64,000 nucleotides of DNA from Apilactobacillus nanyangensis (GCF_016861915.1 NZ_BOLX01000003.1:1-64000), one strand, 5' to 3'; positions 34,638 through 42,880 are shown, counted from the stretch's first letter. Numbers and translations: made by a program. Notes: a model not told the origin generated them from the sequence alone.

Positions 34638-36143
34638 ATGGAAAAATATACTAGTACAAGAGATAAAGACGTCGAAATTAGTTCGTTTGATGCAATCATC
34701 AAAGGATTTTCAGATGACGGCGGCTTATTCGTTTTACCAGATTTAGCTGCTCATAATATTAATATCGATAAAGTTATCGACCAAAGTTACCAAGAAATTG
34801 CTTTCGATGTTGTGAAAACATTGCTACCTGATTTTTCAGATTTCCAAATCGCTAACAGCATCCATGAAGCATACGATGACAGCTTTGATGATTACGAAAT
34901 CACACCCATTAAAGATGTCGATAATTTCTCAGTTCTAGAATTATTCCACGGTCCTACCTGTGCATTTAAAGATGTCGGTCTTCAATTATTACCAAAACTA
35001 ATGCGACAATGTCTACCAGAAAACAAGCACGTGATGGTATTAGCTGCTACCAGTGGTGACACTGGTACTGCTGCTCTTGCTGGCTTCAAAGACATCAACA
35101 AGATGGGAGCAATGGTATTCTACCCTCAAAACGGGGTCAGCATGGTCCAACAACAACAAATGCTAACTACTAAGGGTTACAACACTAAGGTTGCTGCTAT
35201 CAATGGTAATTTCGACGACGCGCAAACTAACGTCAAAAAAATCTTTAACAACCAATCTTTGAAGAAAAAACTTGGTGACGACAATTCACTATCAAGTGCC
35301 AACTCAATCAATATTGGTCGTTTAGTTCCCCAAATCGTTTACTATTTTGATGCTTACAAGCAAATGGTTAAAAACGGCAAAATTAACGTTGGTGACGAAA
35401 TCATCTTCACTGTCCCTACCGGAAACTTCGGTGATGTTTTAGCCGGATACTATGCCAAACTATTAGGTCTACCAGTAAAGAAACTAGTCATCGCATGTAA
35501 CTCCAACAAGGTTCTCGCAGACTTCTTCGAAAATGGTGTCTATGACAGAAATCGTCCATTCTTCAAGACCATCGCGCCAAGTATGGACATCCAAATTTCT
35601 AGTAACTTCGAACGCCTTTTGTACTACAAGAGCGGTGAAAACGTTGACTACGTTAAATCATTAATGGATGATTTGGAAAAAGACGGTAAATACGAAGTGC
35701 TTCCAGAAATCTTGGCATCCATCAAGGATGACTTTATCTGCGGATATAGCGATGACGATGAAATCAAAGCATCCATCAAGGAAGTCTTTGAAAAATATCA
35801 TTACCTAATGGATCCACATACAGCTTCCGGATACCGTGTTACACGTGAAACAAAAGAACAGTATCCAGATACTCCTGTCGTAATGCTAAGTACCGCTAGT
35901 CCTTACAAATTTGTCGATGCCGTTTCCGATGCGATCATCGGTGAACACCGCCAAAGCCCAATTGAAACTAGTGATCTATTAGTCGAAAAGACTGGTATTG
36001 AAATGCCCGAACAATTAAGACAAATCTGGCATGATGAAGCTGTTGTCCCTGCCAAAATCAACCCTGATGAAATGGAAGATTTGGTAGTCGACACAATAAA
36101 GGATGTGTTTGAAAATGATAAAAGTAATAGTGCCCGCAACTAG
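34638..36143 (+). CDS. thrC: Threonine synthase
   Basis: This 501-residue PLP enzyme converts O-phosphohomoserine to threonine. FHGPTCAFKDVGLQLLP holds the PLP lysine, and ATSGDTGTAALAGF and PTGNFGDVLAGYYAK bind phosphate and cofactor. The N-terminus SSFDAIIKGFSDDGGLFVLPDL belongs to the longer fungal/enterobacterial-type ThrC group. The start follows AGGAGG. The last 29 bases overlap the thrB start. Confidence 0.96.
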   Translation: MEKYTSTRDKDVEISSFDAIIKGFSDDGGLFVLPDLAAHNINIDKVIDQSYQEIAFDVVKTLLPDFSDFQIANSIHEAYDDSFDDYEITPIKDVDNFSVLELFHGPTCAFKDVGLQLLPKLMRQCLPENKHVMVLAATSGDTGTAALAGFKDINKMGAMVFYPQNGVSMVQQQQMLTTKGYNTKVAAINGNFDDAQTNVKKIFNNQSLKKKLGDDNSLSSANSINIGRLVPQIVYYFDAYKQMVKNGKINVGDEIIFTVPTGNFGDVLAGYYAKLLGLPVKKLVIACNSNKVLADFFENGVYDRNRPFFKTIAPSMDIQISSNFERLLYYKSGENVDYVKSLMDDLEKDGKYEVLPEILASIKDDFICGYSDDDEIKASIKEVFEKYHYLMDPHTASGYRVTRETKEQYPDTPVVMLSTASPYKFVDAVSDAIIGEHRQSPIETSDLLVEKTGIEMPEQLRQIWHDEAVVPAKINPDEMEDLVVDTIKDVFENDKSNSARN

Positions 36144-36969
36144 CGCTAACATCGCGATGGGTTACGACTGTCTTGGTATGGCCGTGAACCTGTTTACAGC
36201 TGTCAAAATTGACGAAGCTGATAAATTTAACATCACTGGATGTGATGAAGCATTCCAAAATGAAGACAATCTGGTATATCAAGGCTTCATTCAAGGATGT
36301 AAGCATTTAAAACAAAAAGTTCCTACCATCTCAATTGATATTCAAAGTGAAATTCCGGAATCACGCGGTCTAGGTAGTTCATCAGCTTGTATCGTTGCTG
36401 GAATCATCGGTGCGTTTAAATACTTCAAACAAGATGTCGATAAGGATTCCATCCTCCAAATCGCCACAGCAATGGAGGGCCATCCCGACAATGTTGCTCC
36501 CGCCATTTACGGCGGATTATGTATGGCATTTGAAGATAGCAATGGTCACTACGACGTCATCCAATACCCTATCGATGATTCTTACTACTTCACTGCCGTC
36601 ATTCCCGACTTCAAGGTCTCAACCAATGAAGCCAGAAAGATTGTCCCAAAGGAAGTTAAAACCACAACGGTAGCCCATCAACTCTCTCATTGTTTAGCGA
36701 TGTTAAACGCCCTATCAAACGGTGATATCAAACAACTAAACGATGCCATCGATGACCGTTTGCATGAACCCTACCGCCAAAAGTTAATCAGCGGTTTTGA
36801 TGACGTCAAAAAAATCGTCAAAGAAAACGATTCTGTCGTATATATCAGCGGAAGTGGATCAACACTAATAATCATTAGTAATTCAGCTGATAGACGTGAT
36901 AAAATAATAGAAGCGTTACAAAAACGATTCGAAAAATTCAGCATCAAAAATGTTGAAATCATGAACTAA
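36115..36969 (+). CDS. thrB: Homoserine kinase
   Basis: This GHMP kinase of about 284 residues phosphorylates homoserine. KVIVPATSANIAMGYDCLG is the N-terminal motif, PESRGLGSSSACIVAG is the ATP loop near residues 80-95, and SGSGSTLIIIS is the third motif. The ATG at 36115 (MIKVIVPATSAN) follows AAGGATG and lies inside the end of thrC. Starting at 36103 would add four residues without support. Confidence 0.95.
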   Translation: MIKVIVPATSANIAMGYDCLGMAVNLFTAVKIDEADKFNITGCDEAFQNEDNLVYQGFIQGCKHLKQKVPTISIDIQSEIPESRGLGSSSACIVAGIIGAFKYFKQDVDKDSILQIATAMEGHPDNVAPAIYGGLCMAFEDSNGHYDVIQYPIDDSYYFTAVIPDFKVSTNEARKIVPKEVKTTTVAHQLSHCLAMLNALSNGDIKQLNDAIDDRLHEPYRQKLISGFDDVKKIVKENDSVVYISGSGSTLIIISNSADRRDKIIEALQKRFEKFSIKNVEIMN

Positions 36970-36971
36970 CG

Positions 36972-37418
36972 GTGGTGAGAACAATCAGTAAGTATTATAT
37001 TGTCGATGACTCGCTTCTACCAGAAGCATTCGGGAAAGTCATTGAAGCAAGAAAAATGATTGATAACGGGGAAGTTAAAAACGTCAGTGAAGCCGTGAAA
37101 AAAGTCGGCATCAGTCGTGCTAGCTACTACAAGTACAAGGACTACGTTTACGAAGCCCAACAATCATCATGGCAACGAAAAGCCGTTATTTCATTTTTGC
37201 TAAGTCATAAAAGTGGTATCTTATCCAAGGTTTTGAATTCCATTTCAAACCGTGATGCCAACATCTTAACAATCAACCAAAACATCCCCATCAACGATTC
37301 AGCCAGTGTCGTGATTTCACTGGACTTGAGTCAAATGGATGGAACAATCGATGAATTAATCGCAGATATCAGTGCTATTGATGGCACAAACAAGGTTAAC
37401 CTAGTCGCTGTTGAATAA
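36972..37418 (+). CDS. ACT-domain regulator of the PheB/ThrR type
   Basis: This 148-residue protein has an N-terminal helix-turn-helix-like part (NVSEAVKKVGISRASYYKYKDYVYE, about 38-62) and a C-terminal ACT domain (about 72-148, AVISFLLSHKSGILSKVLNSIS). This is the layout of UPF0735 proteins. The Bacillus member ThrR (formerly PheB/YszB) represses threonine biosynthesis genes, and this gene sits two bases after thrB. The GTG at 36972 (or 36975) starts within GGTGGTGAG, so translation likely depends on coupling to thrB. The proposed role is local threonine control, with the ACT domain sensing an amino acid. Confidence 0.85.
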   Translation: MVRTISKYYIVDDSLLPEAFGKVIEARKMIDNGEVKNVSEAVKKVGISRASYYKYKDYVYEAQQSSWQRKAVISFLLSHKSGILSKVLNSISNRDANILTINQNIPINDSASVVISLDLSQMDGTIDELIADISAIDGTNKVNLVAVE

Positions 37419-37468
37419 TTAGGCAGGAAATGCTAACATCTTGTCTAATAAATAGGAAGGAAATTACA

Positions 37469-37696
37469 ATGGATAAATTGCAATTTATGGATTACACTTT
37501 CTTGTTTAATCCAGACCATTCTACTTATACCAACAACGAAGAAGGGTTAACCTTTTTTATGTTAGATGGTGAAGATAGAATCAAGATTAGATTCAAAAAT
37601 GAACGCTTAGTATTGCTACCACAATCAGGAGTTACGATTAAAAAAGTCGATGATAAAAAATACCGCATCATCGCCAACGAATACCAACCCGTATAG
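37469..37696 (+). CDS. Small protein of unknown function, member 1 of a three-gene family cluster
   Basis: This 75-residue protein begins MDKLQFMDYTFLFNPD. It has no membrane segment, signal or cysteine motif. It shares the pattern of its two neighbours: an N-terminal strand with Y at about position 9, a turn, hydrophobic strands near 27-32 and 40-60, and a closing charged strand. The ATG at 37469 follows GGAAGG. No terminator separates it from the threonine operon, so read-through is possible. It is not recognised as any named family. Confidence 0.75.
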   Translation: MDKLQFMDYTFLFNPDHSTYTNNEEGLTFFMLDGEDRIKIRFKNERLVLLPQSGVTIKKVDDKKYRIIANEYQPV

Positions 37697-37711
37697 GGCA
37701 AGGAGATTTAA

Positions 37712-37936
37712 ATGAGAGAAGTTCAAATCAGACAGTATCATTTGAGATACGACGATGATCAAATCGACGGTTATTTCGACGCAAATAACGAAAGACTGGC
37801 ATTCAACGCCGGAAGTGACTTATTACTAGTCGTTGATGTCGATAACGATCAATTAACGTTTCATCCCAATGGTGGCGACTACATTTCAATCGAAGAAATC
37901 GATGCTACCCACTACGAACTAGAATCTGACTTTTAA
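37712..37936 (+). CDS. Small protein of unknown function, member 2 of a three-gene family cluster
   Basis: This is a 74-residue, very acidic protein, MREVQIRQYHLRYDDDQIDGYF and on to an ELESDF end. The order of strands and the Y-x-[LI]-x-[YF] start match members 1 and 3, but identity is low, so this is an old duplication. The start follows AAGGAG after a 15-base gap. The acidic composition and small size suggest a cytosolic binding protein. Function is unknown. Confidence 0.75.
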   Translation: MREVQIRQYHLRYDDDQIDGYFDANNERLAFNAGSDLLLVVDVDNDQLTFHPNGGDYISIEEIDATHYELESDF

Positions 37937-37950
37937 AATAGGAGACTACA

Positions 37951-38193
37951 ATGCCTCAAATAACTTTTCATGGTTACACCATTTTCTACCAAGACCATAT
38001 GCTACCCTTCTTTGATCGAAAAAGAGACGCCATCTTATTTGTAAAATATTTAGCCGAAAATGATGGTGGCAAGGCCTATGATGATGCCCAATTGATTATT
38101 GAATACGATGACGGTATCGTATTTACACCGCTTTGGAACATCAAAATCAAACAAACTAACGATAAAGAATTCATTTTAGAATTCAAAGGATAA
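37951..38193 (+). CDS. Small protein of unknown function, member 3 of a three-gene family cluster
   Basis: This 80-residue protein begins MPQITFHGYTIFYQDHMLPFFD and ends NIKIKQTNDKEFILEFKG, with the same strand pattern as its two neighbours and a short insert (ENDGGKAYDD). The ribosome site is AGGAG. It is the last gene before a strong terminator shared with the converging GPP34-like gene. The protein has no known domain that I recognise. Confidence 0.75.
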   Translation: MPQITFHGYTIFYQDHMLPFFDRKRDAILFVKYLAENDGGKAYDDAQLIIEYDDGIVFTPLWNIKIKQTNDKEFILEFKG

Positions 38194-38194
38194 C

Positions 38195-38227
38195 AAAAAA
38201 GACTCAGCAATCGCTGAGTCTTTTTTA
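38195..38227. terminator. Bidirectional terminator
   Basis: GACTCAGC-AATC-GCTGAGTC with A6 and T6 flanks lies between the small-protein cluster and the GPP34-like gene. Confidence 0.92.
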
Positions 38228-38920
38228 TATTGTGCTTGTCTTTGTTTTGGTCATGTATGAGGCTGGTTGTTCTTTGGCTACCAAAGTAGCAACATTTCTC
38301 ATATGTTCACCAAAAGTATCGATTAATTCTTGAATATGATTGTATTCAGGATGTTCAGATAGTCGCTTTAATCTTGTGCAAATCACACGACGTTCACGAC
38401 TCTTAAAGCATAGCTTTAATTGACGACTAACGGTTAGCATCTTAGCTAAGCAATAAACGTTAACTGTCATTGGCGCTGAACCCATCATTTGATCATAAAT
38501 CGCATCAATGATTTCTTGGTTAGTTTGGTTCTTTGGTACAAAGGTTCTTACCTTGTGTACTAAGCCCTTCTTCTTTTCCAAGACGTGGCCACCTTCATAG
38601 AACTGTTCGCCTAACGCCATGTAAGTGTGTTTCATTACATCAATGTTTTGCAAAAGTTTTGCCATGATTGTATCCACGTCTTCATTCTTATTACGAATAA
38701 TCAAATCCATAAAAGAGTTCAAGAAGTATAACTTGTGTGGTAAATTGTCGATTATCTCGATTCGCTTATCTTCACCTAATTTAATTACCCCTGCAGCCGC
38801 TAAGTCTAACAAACAGCTGTCTACTAAATAAGCACGTAGACGAACATTTTTTAGCATTACGCGGCTATCTTTGGACTTACTTGTAATTAAAAAATACATT
38901 TCAGCAGTTGTAAGTGCCAT
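38225..38920 (-). CDS. GPP34 (GOLPH3-like) domain protein, probable
   Basis: This soluble, mostly helical protein of about 231 residues begins LTTAEMYFLITSKSKDSRV and then RLRAYLVDSCLLDLAAAGVIKLGEDKRIEII. That matches the helix-strand start of GPP34/GOLPH3-like proteins (LT..E..LL......G......L..A.L.DL...G.I). GOLPH3 binds phosphoinositides in eukaryotes. Bacterial members have no settled role. The ATG at 38920 follows GGAGG. It lies 40 bases after the glycerophosphodiesterase gene and is probably co-transcribed with it, which hints at a lipid-linked job. Family assignment is moderate. Confidence 0.6.
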   Translation of the reverse strand: MALTTAEMYFLITSKSKDSRVMLKNVRLRAYLVDSCLLDLAAAGVIKLGEDKRIEIIDNLPHKLYFLNSFMDLIIRNKNEDVDTIMAKLLQNIDVMKHTYMALGEQFYEGGHVLEKKKGLVHKVRTFVPKNQTNQEIIDAIYDQMMGSAPMTVNVYCLAKMLTVSRQLKLCFKSRERRVICTRLKRLSEHPEYNHIQELIDTFGEHMRNVATLVAKEQPASYMTKTKTSTI

Positions 38921-38959
38921 AATATAGCCTCCATGAGTAGAATAAAAGTATTCTAACAC

Positions 38960-39670
38960 TTATTTATCTTTTTTGTTACCTTTTTTTCTTTCGACTTCGT
39001 CTCTAATTTTAATTGCACGTTCAAAATTGTTGGTAAACACACCAGCGACGTTACGTTTCATAATAAAACGTAATCGTAAATTGCCGTTAACGGTCCAAAT
39101 GCGTTCTTTATCTTCAATATCAGGTTGGTAAAAACGAAGGTGTAATGCATCTAAGTGATTAGCAGCCATGAATTCCTTTGGATTATCGACACGATTACCG
39201 GTTAAAAACGCGAATTTAGCATCGTGAGTAATGGTTTGCGCAATCTTAATCGATGATAAATTAAATGATGAATATATGATTGGATGAAGTAATTCATATT
39301 CATCCACCATTTTAATGACGATTTCTTCAATGTTCTTGTAGTGAATCTTATTGGTCTTGAATTCTAAGTTAACGTGAACATCCCTGCCCTCAACTAATTC
39401 TAAGACTTCTTGTAACTTTGGAATTGGTTCGTAATTAGATAATGAAAAACGTGATAGTTCTTCATATGTATAATCCTTTACGAATCCTCTACCATCAGTT
39501 GTACGATCAATTCGTTCATCATGAATCACAACGGGGACATTATCTTTAGTTAAATGAACATCAAATTCTAACCCTTCAATATGATTATGCAGTGCATAAC
39601 GAAATCCTTGTAGTGAATTTTCTGGATATAAATCTGGTACACCGCGATGACCATAAATTACAGTTTTCAT
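38960..39670 (-). CDS. glpQ: Glycerophosphodiester phosphodiesterase
   Basis: This cytosolic GDPD-family enzyme of about 236 residues hydrolyses glycerophosphodiesters to glycerol-3-phosphate and alcohol. IYGHRGVPDLYPENSLQGF (catalytic His, Arg and Glu), LEFDVHLTKDNVPVVIHDERIDRTTDG (metal Glu/Asp and second His) and HVNLEFKTN are all present. The ATG at 39670 follows GAGGGGGG. The longer frame to 39733 lacks a ribosome site. There is no signal peptide, so it acts inside the cell on phospholipid or teichoic-acid breakdown products. Confidence 0.9.
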   Translation of the reverse strand: MKTVIYGHRGVPDLYPENSLQGFRYALHNHIEGLEFDVHLTKDNVPVVIHDERIDRTTDGRGFVKDYTYEELSRFSLSNYEPIPKLQEVLELVEGRDVHVNLEFKTNKIHYKNIEEIVIKMVDEYELLHPIIYSSFNLSSIKIAQTITHDAKFAFLTGNRVDNPKEFMAANHLDALHLRFYQPDIEDKERIWTVNGNLRLRFIMKRNVAGVFTNNFERAIKIRDEVERKKGNKKDK

Positions 39671-39786
39671 TTGAAAGCCCCCCTCATTTTTCTTTTCCCT
39701 AATCAATAATAATGCTATTTTTTTATTTTGCAACCAAAGTTTATATAAATGTTACAATAAACTTATCCAAAGATAAGAGGTGTGCC

Positions 39787-40275
39787 ATGATTTACGCAAT
39801 TATTAGTTTTTCAGCCAGTTACATAATGTTTGTCTTTTGCCTATTTCAAGGTGTTTTAGACATGTCTGGACAAATTAACGAACTACATAAAGCAGAACAC
39901 TCTGCCAAAAAATATCATCCAATGAGAGCAGGATTATGGATGATTCCACCACTTAAAATTATGCTGGAACGTAATCGTTTGAAAAAGATTTTATTGAACG
40001 CTAAATCAGATACCGACATCAAAAAGTTCAGGGTTTTTTACAACGTTTCTAACCAATCGACTGCATGGGCCTATATTTCATTTGCTTGCATGCTAGACTC
40101 GATTGTTTCGATAAAAACGTTATTTGATGCCTTTAGATGGCACCTATCAATTCCCGTCTTTATCCTTTTATCACTTCTTATTATCATTATTGGGTATGCA
40201 CAGGTAATGTATCGTGTATCCGATGACCGCAAAGAAAAAATTGGGGCCAAAATTAATCGACTAAAAAAGCAATAA
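39787..40275 (+). CDS. Hypothetical membrane protein
   Basis: This protein of about 162 residues has a helix at the N-terminus (YAIISFSASYIMFVFCLFQGV) and a charged middle (about 30-85, HKAEHSAKKYHPMRAG...LNAKSDTDIKKF). Two further hydrophobic segments lie near 95-110 and 120-142, and the tail is basic. The ATG at 39787 follows AGAGGTG. The frame upstream to 39712 overlaps the divergent phosphodiesterase and has no support. I do not recognise the family. Confidence 0.7.
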   Translation: MIYAIISFSASYIMFVFCLFQGVLDMSGQINELHKAEHSAKKYHPMRAGLWMIPPLKIMLERNRLKKILLNAKSDTDIKKFRVFYNVSNQSTAWAYISFACMLDSIVSIKTLFDAFRWHLSIPVFILLSLLIIIIGYAQVMYRVSDDRKEKIGAKINRLKKQ

Positions 40276-40346
40276 TTGCGTGATGTCGTTTTGTTTTTAT
40301 GCCATTTAACGTTATAATTTAAATATCACAACTCGCGGAGGAAATT

Positions 40347-40628
40347 ATGATCATAAACGACAAAAAACTACATATGATTACCAAAGCTTTAGATAATTCA
40401 CTTCGAATTAAGATTTTGTATTATTTAGAAGCCAACAATCAAAGTAATGTGTCCAACTTAATGAATTACTTTGAAACTTCCCAACCAAACATCTCTCGCC
40501 ATTTGAAGATATTAGCGGATGCTAACCTTGTTTACAGCGAAAAGGATGGCCAGGAAAGAATCTATCAATTAAGTGATAACCACGTTTCTCAACTATTAGG
40601 AACTTTGAAAACCCATATTAATGATTAA
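40347..40628 (+). CDS. ArsR/SmtB-family metal-sensing repressor
   Basis: This 93-residue winged-helix dimeric repressor has recognition helix QPNISRHLKILADANLV. The C-terminal helix contains D-N-H-x10-H-x2-D at the very end, the alpha-5 metal site of SmtB/CzrA-type zinc sensors (SmtB has D-x-H-x10-H-x2-E). The N-terminal alpha-3 cysteine site of arsenic or cadmium sensors is absent. Zinc (or cobalt) sensing is therefore likely. The next gene encodes a zinc-type binding lipoprotein, whose promoter overlaps a 55-bp dyad. Release of DNA on metal binding is the normal SmtB behaviour. Confidence 0.88.
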   Translation: MIINDKKLHMITKALDNSLRIKILYYLEANNQSNVSNLMNYFETSQPNISRHLKILADANLVYSEKDGQERIYQLSDNHVSQLLGTLKTHIND

Positions 40629-40640
40629 AAAACATCATTC

Positions 40641-40669
40641 TTGACATATGCCGAATTTAGATATATAAC
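40641..40669 (+). promoter_or_regulatory. Promoter of the metal-binding lipoprotein gene
   Basis: TTGACA (40641-40646), 17 bases, TATAAC (40664-40669). The -10 lies in the left inner arm of the dyad centred at 40673. Confidence 0.7.
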
Positions 40670-40700
40670 TATATTTGTTATATAACAGAATTCGGTATAT
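40646..40700. promoter_or_regulatory. 55-bp nested dyad between ArsR gene and lipoprotein gene
   Basis: The outer arms ATATGCCGAATT (40646-40657) and AATTCGGTATAT (40689-40700) differ at one position. The inner arms TATATAAC (40662-40669) and GTTATATA (40677-40684) are perfect. Both pairs share the centre 40673. The site covers the lipoprotein -10, so it is a likely ArsR operator. As RNA it could also act as a terminator for the ArsR gene, since TATTTTTATTT follows. Confidence 0.55.
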
Positions 40701-40719
40701 TTTTATTTGGAGGCAAACA

Positions 40720-41613
40720 ATGAAAAAATTTAAAGTAGTCGGTCTAATTGCTTTTATCAGCATGTTCTTAGTTGTTCTTGCTGGTTGTTCTTCTACCAAG
40801 GCAAATGACCCCAAGAAAAGCATCAACGTTACTTCTTCAGTGAACTTCTACGGTGAAGTTGCTAAGAACGTATTGGGTAAATACGGTAAAGTGACATCAA
40901 TCATCGACAACCCAAACATCGATCCACACGATTTTAACCCATCTAGTTCAGACGCTAAAAACGTTTATAAAGCTAACCTAGTTATTTACAACGGTCTAGG
41001 ATATGATTCATGGGCTCAAAAACTAGCCAGCAGCAACAATGATGTTGATTCAATCAACGTCGGTAGTCTAATGGGTAAAAAGACTGGTGACAATCCACAC
41101 ATCTGGTACAACGTTGCCACAATGGAAAAACTAGCTAACACCCTAGCAGACAAGTTCGCTAAGCTACAACCAAAACACAAGAAACAATTCGAAGCTAACG
41201 CTAAGGCATACATTGAAAAACTAAAGGTTTTAAACACTCAGCTTGATGACATCAAGAAAAACAAGATGAGCAAACCAGTCGCAGTTTCAGAACCCGTTTT
41301 CGATTACTCACTAGCAAACATGGGTTACAAGGTATCTGACACTTCATTTGAAGAAGCAACTGAAAAGGACAACGATCCAAGTCCAAAATCAATTCGTTCA
41401 CTTCAAGAAGACATCAAGAACCACAAGCTTTCATTCTTCGTTGTTAACAAGCAAGTTAACAGCAAGACCGTTAACAACCTAGTAAAGCTAGCTAAGGAAA
41501 ACAACCTACCAATCGTCTACGTGACTGAAACTAAGCCAAGTAATGAACCTAACTACATTTCATGGATGCAAAACCAATACAAAGAAATTCAAGCAATCCA
41601 AAAAACTAAATAA
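40720..41613 (+). CDS. Zinc/manganese-type ABC transporter substrate-binding lipoprotein
   Basis: This 297-residue lipoprotein of the cluster A-I (ZnuA/AdcA/PsaA) family has signal and lipobox VLAGCSS with lipidated Cys near residue 23. Metal ligands are expected at DPHDFNP (His), GDNPHIWY (His), SEPVFDY (Glu) and a late Asp or Glu (ETKPSNEP region). There is no His-rich loop. It has no permease or ATPase gene beside it, so it either feeds a transporter encoded elsewhere or acts as an adhesin or buffer. The ArsR gene upstream suggests metal-controlled expression. Confidence 0.87.
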   Translation: MKKFKVVGLIAFISMFLVVLAGCSSTKANDPKKSINVTSSVNFYGEVAKNVLGKYGKVTSIIDNPNIDPHDFNPSSSDAKNVYKANLVIYNGLGYDSWAQKLASSNNDVDSINVGSLMGKKTGDNPHIWYNVATMEKLANTLADKFAKLQPKHKKQFEANAKAYIEKLKVLNTQLDDIKKNKMSKPVAVSEPVFDYSLANMGYKVSDTSFEEATEKDNDPSPKSIRSLQEDIKNHKLSFFVVNKQVNSKTVNNLVKLAKENNLPIVYVTETKPSNEPNYISWMQNQYKEIQAIQKTK

Positions 41614-41689
41614 TTTGAAGTAAAAAACAGAAAATATTAGTATATAATATAGTTAGAAAATATATTTGGACGAAGGAGTTTGAACCATT

Positions 41690-42145
41690 ATGGCAATTGC
41701 ACTAGTAAATGAAATGTTTAACGAATTTAACGATCCTGACTTAAGTTACAAGGATTCCAGAGATGGATACACTGAATGGTTTAAATTATCATTTCTAGTG
41801 GATGACGGTTACCACAAGTTCGAAGATGGTAAGCGCAAATTCATTCCCAAATATGACGAAGAATTACAAGAAGTGATGAGTAACTTCTTGAACAAGTACC
41901 AAAAGGAATTCGAATCATCATTCATCAACGAAAAGGAATTCGAAGTTCTAGATCGTACCAAGGAAATTGTGAAAGACTTAAAGCAAACCCTTGAAAAAGA
42001 ATTCTTAATCGAAGACAAGATTAGCTTGTTTAGTATCGATTTAGTCGGTAGTTGGCAAGCATTCAAGAGTTCTGGTTCTTCCAAACTTGAACAACGTTTC
42101 TACAGCGACATCACTAACCACGTTGAAAAGAAACACCAAAAATAA
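41690..42145 (+). CDS. Hypothetical cytosolic protein
   Basis: This 151-residue acidic, probably helical protein has no signal or membrane segment. Features are an aromatic N-terminal half (YTEWFKLSFLVDDGYHKFEDGKRKFIPKYD) and a long helix with E/K pairs (about 60-115). The ATG follows GAAGGAG, and a TATAAT -10-like element lies in the 76-bp gap upstream. It is followed by a perfect terminator. I do not recognise the family. Confidence 0.75.
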   Translation: MAIALVNEMFNEFNDPDLSYKDSRDGYTEWFKLSFLVDDGYHKFEDGKRKFIPKYDEELQEVMSNFLNKYQKEFESSFINEKEFEVLDRTKEIVKDLKQTLEKEFLIEDKISLFSIDLVGSWQAFKSSGSSKLEQRFYSDITNHVEKKHQK

Positions 42146-42147
42146 TC

Positions 42148-42185
42148 AAAAAAGCAGCTAAGAATATTTCTTAGCTGCTTTTTTC
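42148..42185. terminator. Bidirectional terminator
   Basis: AAGCAGCTAAGAA-TAT-TTCTTAGCTGCTT with A and T runs lies between converging genes. Confidence 0.92.
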
Positions 42186-42880
42186 TATACTAATTCTGCA
42201 TTATTTACATCAATAAATTGACCCTTACCATCGACGATGCGATAGTTCTTATCTACATACTTCAATAATCTGGCATCGTGAGTAATGATGATAACCGTCT
42301 TGTTTTCACGGTGTGCTAAGTCTTGTAGCATTTGCATCGACTTAACGGCCATGTTTCCATCCAGGGCAGCGGTTGGTTCATCTGCCAAGATGATATCTGG
42401 ATTGGTGTATAGCGCACGCAAAATTGCGACACGTTGTTGTTGTCCACCAGATAATTCATCGGGATAGTTGTTCATTAGGTCATCAATTTTTAGTGCTTGA
42501 GCCCACTTTGAGAATGTTTCTGTGTCAATGTTTGCACTCTTCTTCACCTTATCGGCTAGTCTGAATTGATCAGATACCTTTAGGTAAGGCAATAGATTGT
42601 AGGCTTGAAGAATGAAACCGATATGTTCCAATCTAAACTTACTTTGTTCTTTTTTACTCATATTGCCGTAGTCACTACCGTCGATATTAATATCTCCGGA
42701 TGTGGCAGAAAGAATGCCACCCAAAATCTTCATGAAGGTACTCTTCCCTGAACCAGAAGGTCCGGTAATGGCAATCACTTCACCTGAGTCGGCGGAGAAA
42801 TTGATATCTTCAAGAGCAGTAGTGGCGGCCATCTTGTCGCCAAAAACTTTGTTGATGTTAGTTAATTCAATTTTTCTCAT
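42185..42880 (-). CDS. ABC transporter ATP-binding protein, MacB/LolD type
   Basis: This 231-residue ATPase has Walker A GPSGSGKST (about 40-48), signature LSGGQQQRVAILRAL and Walker B ILADEPTAALD. It pairs with the FtsX-type permease encoded just upstream, with TAATG overlap. It belongs to the mechanotransmission (MacB/LolCDE/BceA-like) class, which handles peptides, antibiotics or envelope stress. It is the last gene of the TetR-permease-ATPase operon. Confidence 0.93.
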   Translation of the reverse strand: MRKIELTNINKVFGDKMAATTALEDINFSADSGEVIAITGPSGSGKSTFMKILGGILSATSGDINIDGSDYGNMSKKEQSKFRLEHIGFILQAYNLLPYLKVSDQFRLADKVKKSANIDTETFSKWAQALKIDDLMNNYPDELSGGQQQRVAILRALYTNPDIILADEPTAALDGNMAVKSMQMLQDLAHRENKTVIIITHDARLLKYVDKNYRIVDGKGQFIDVNNAELV

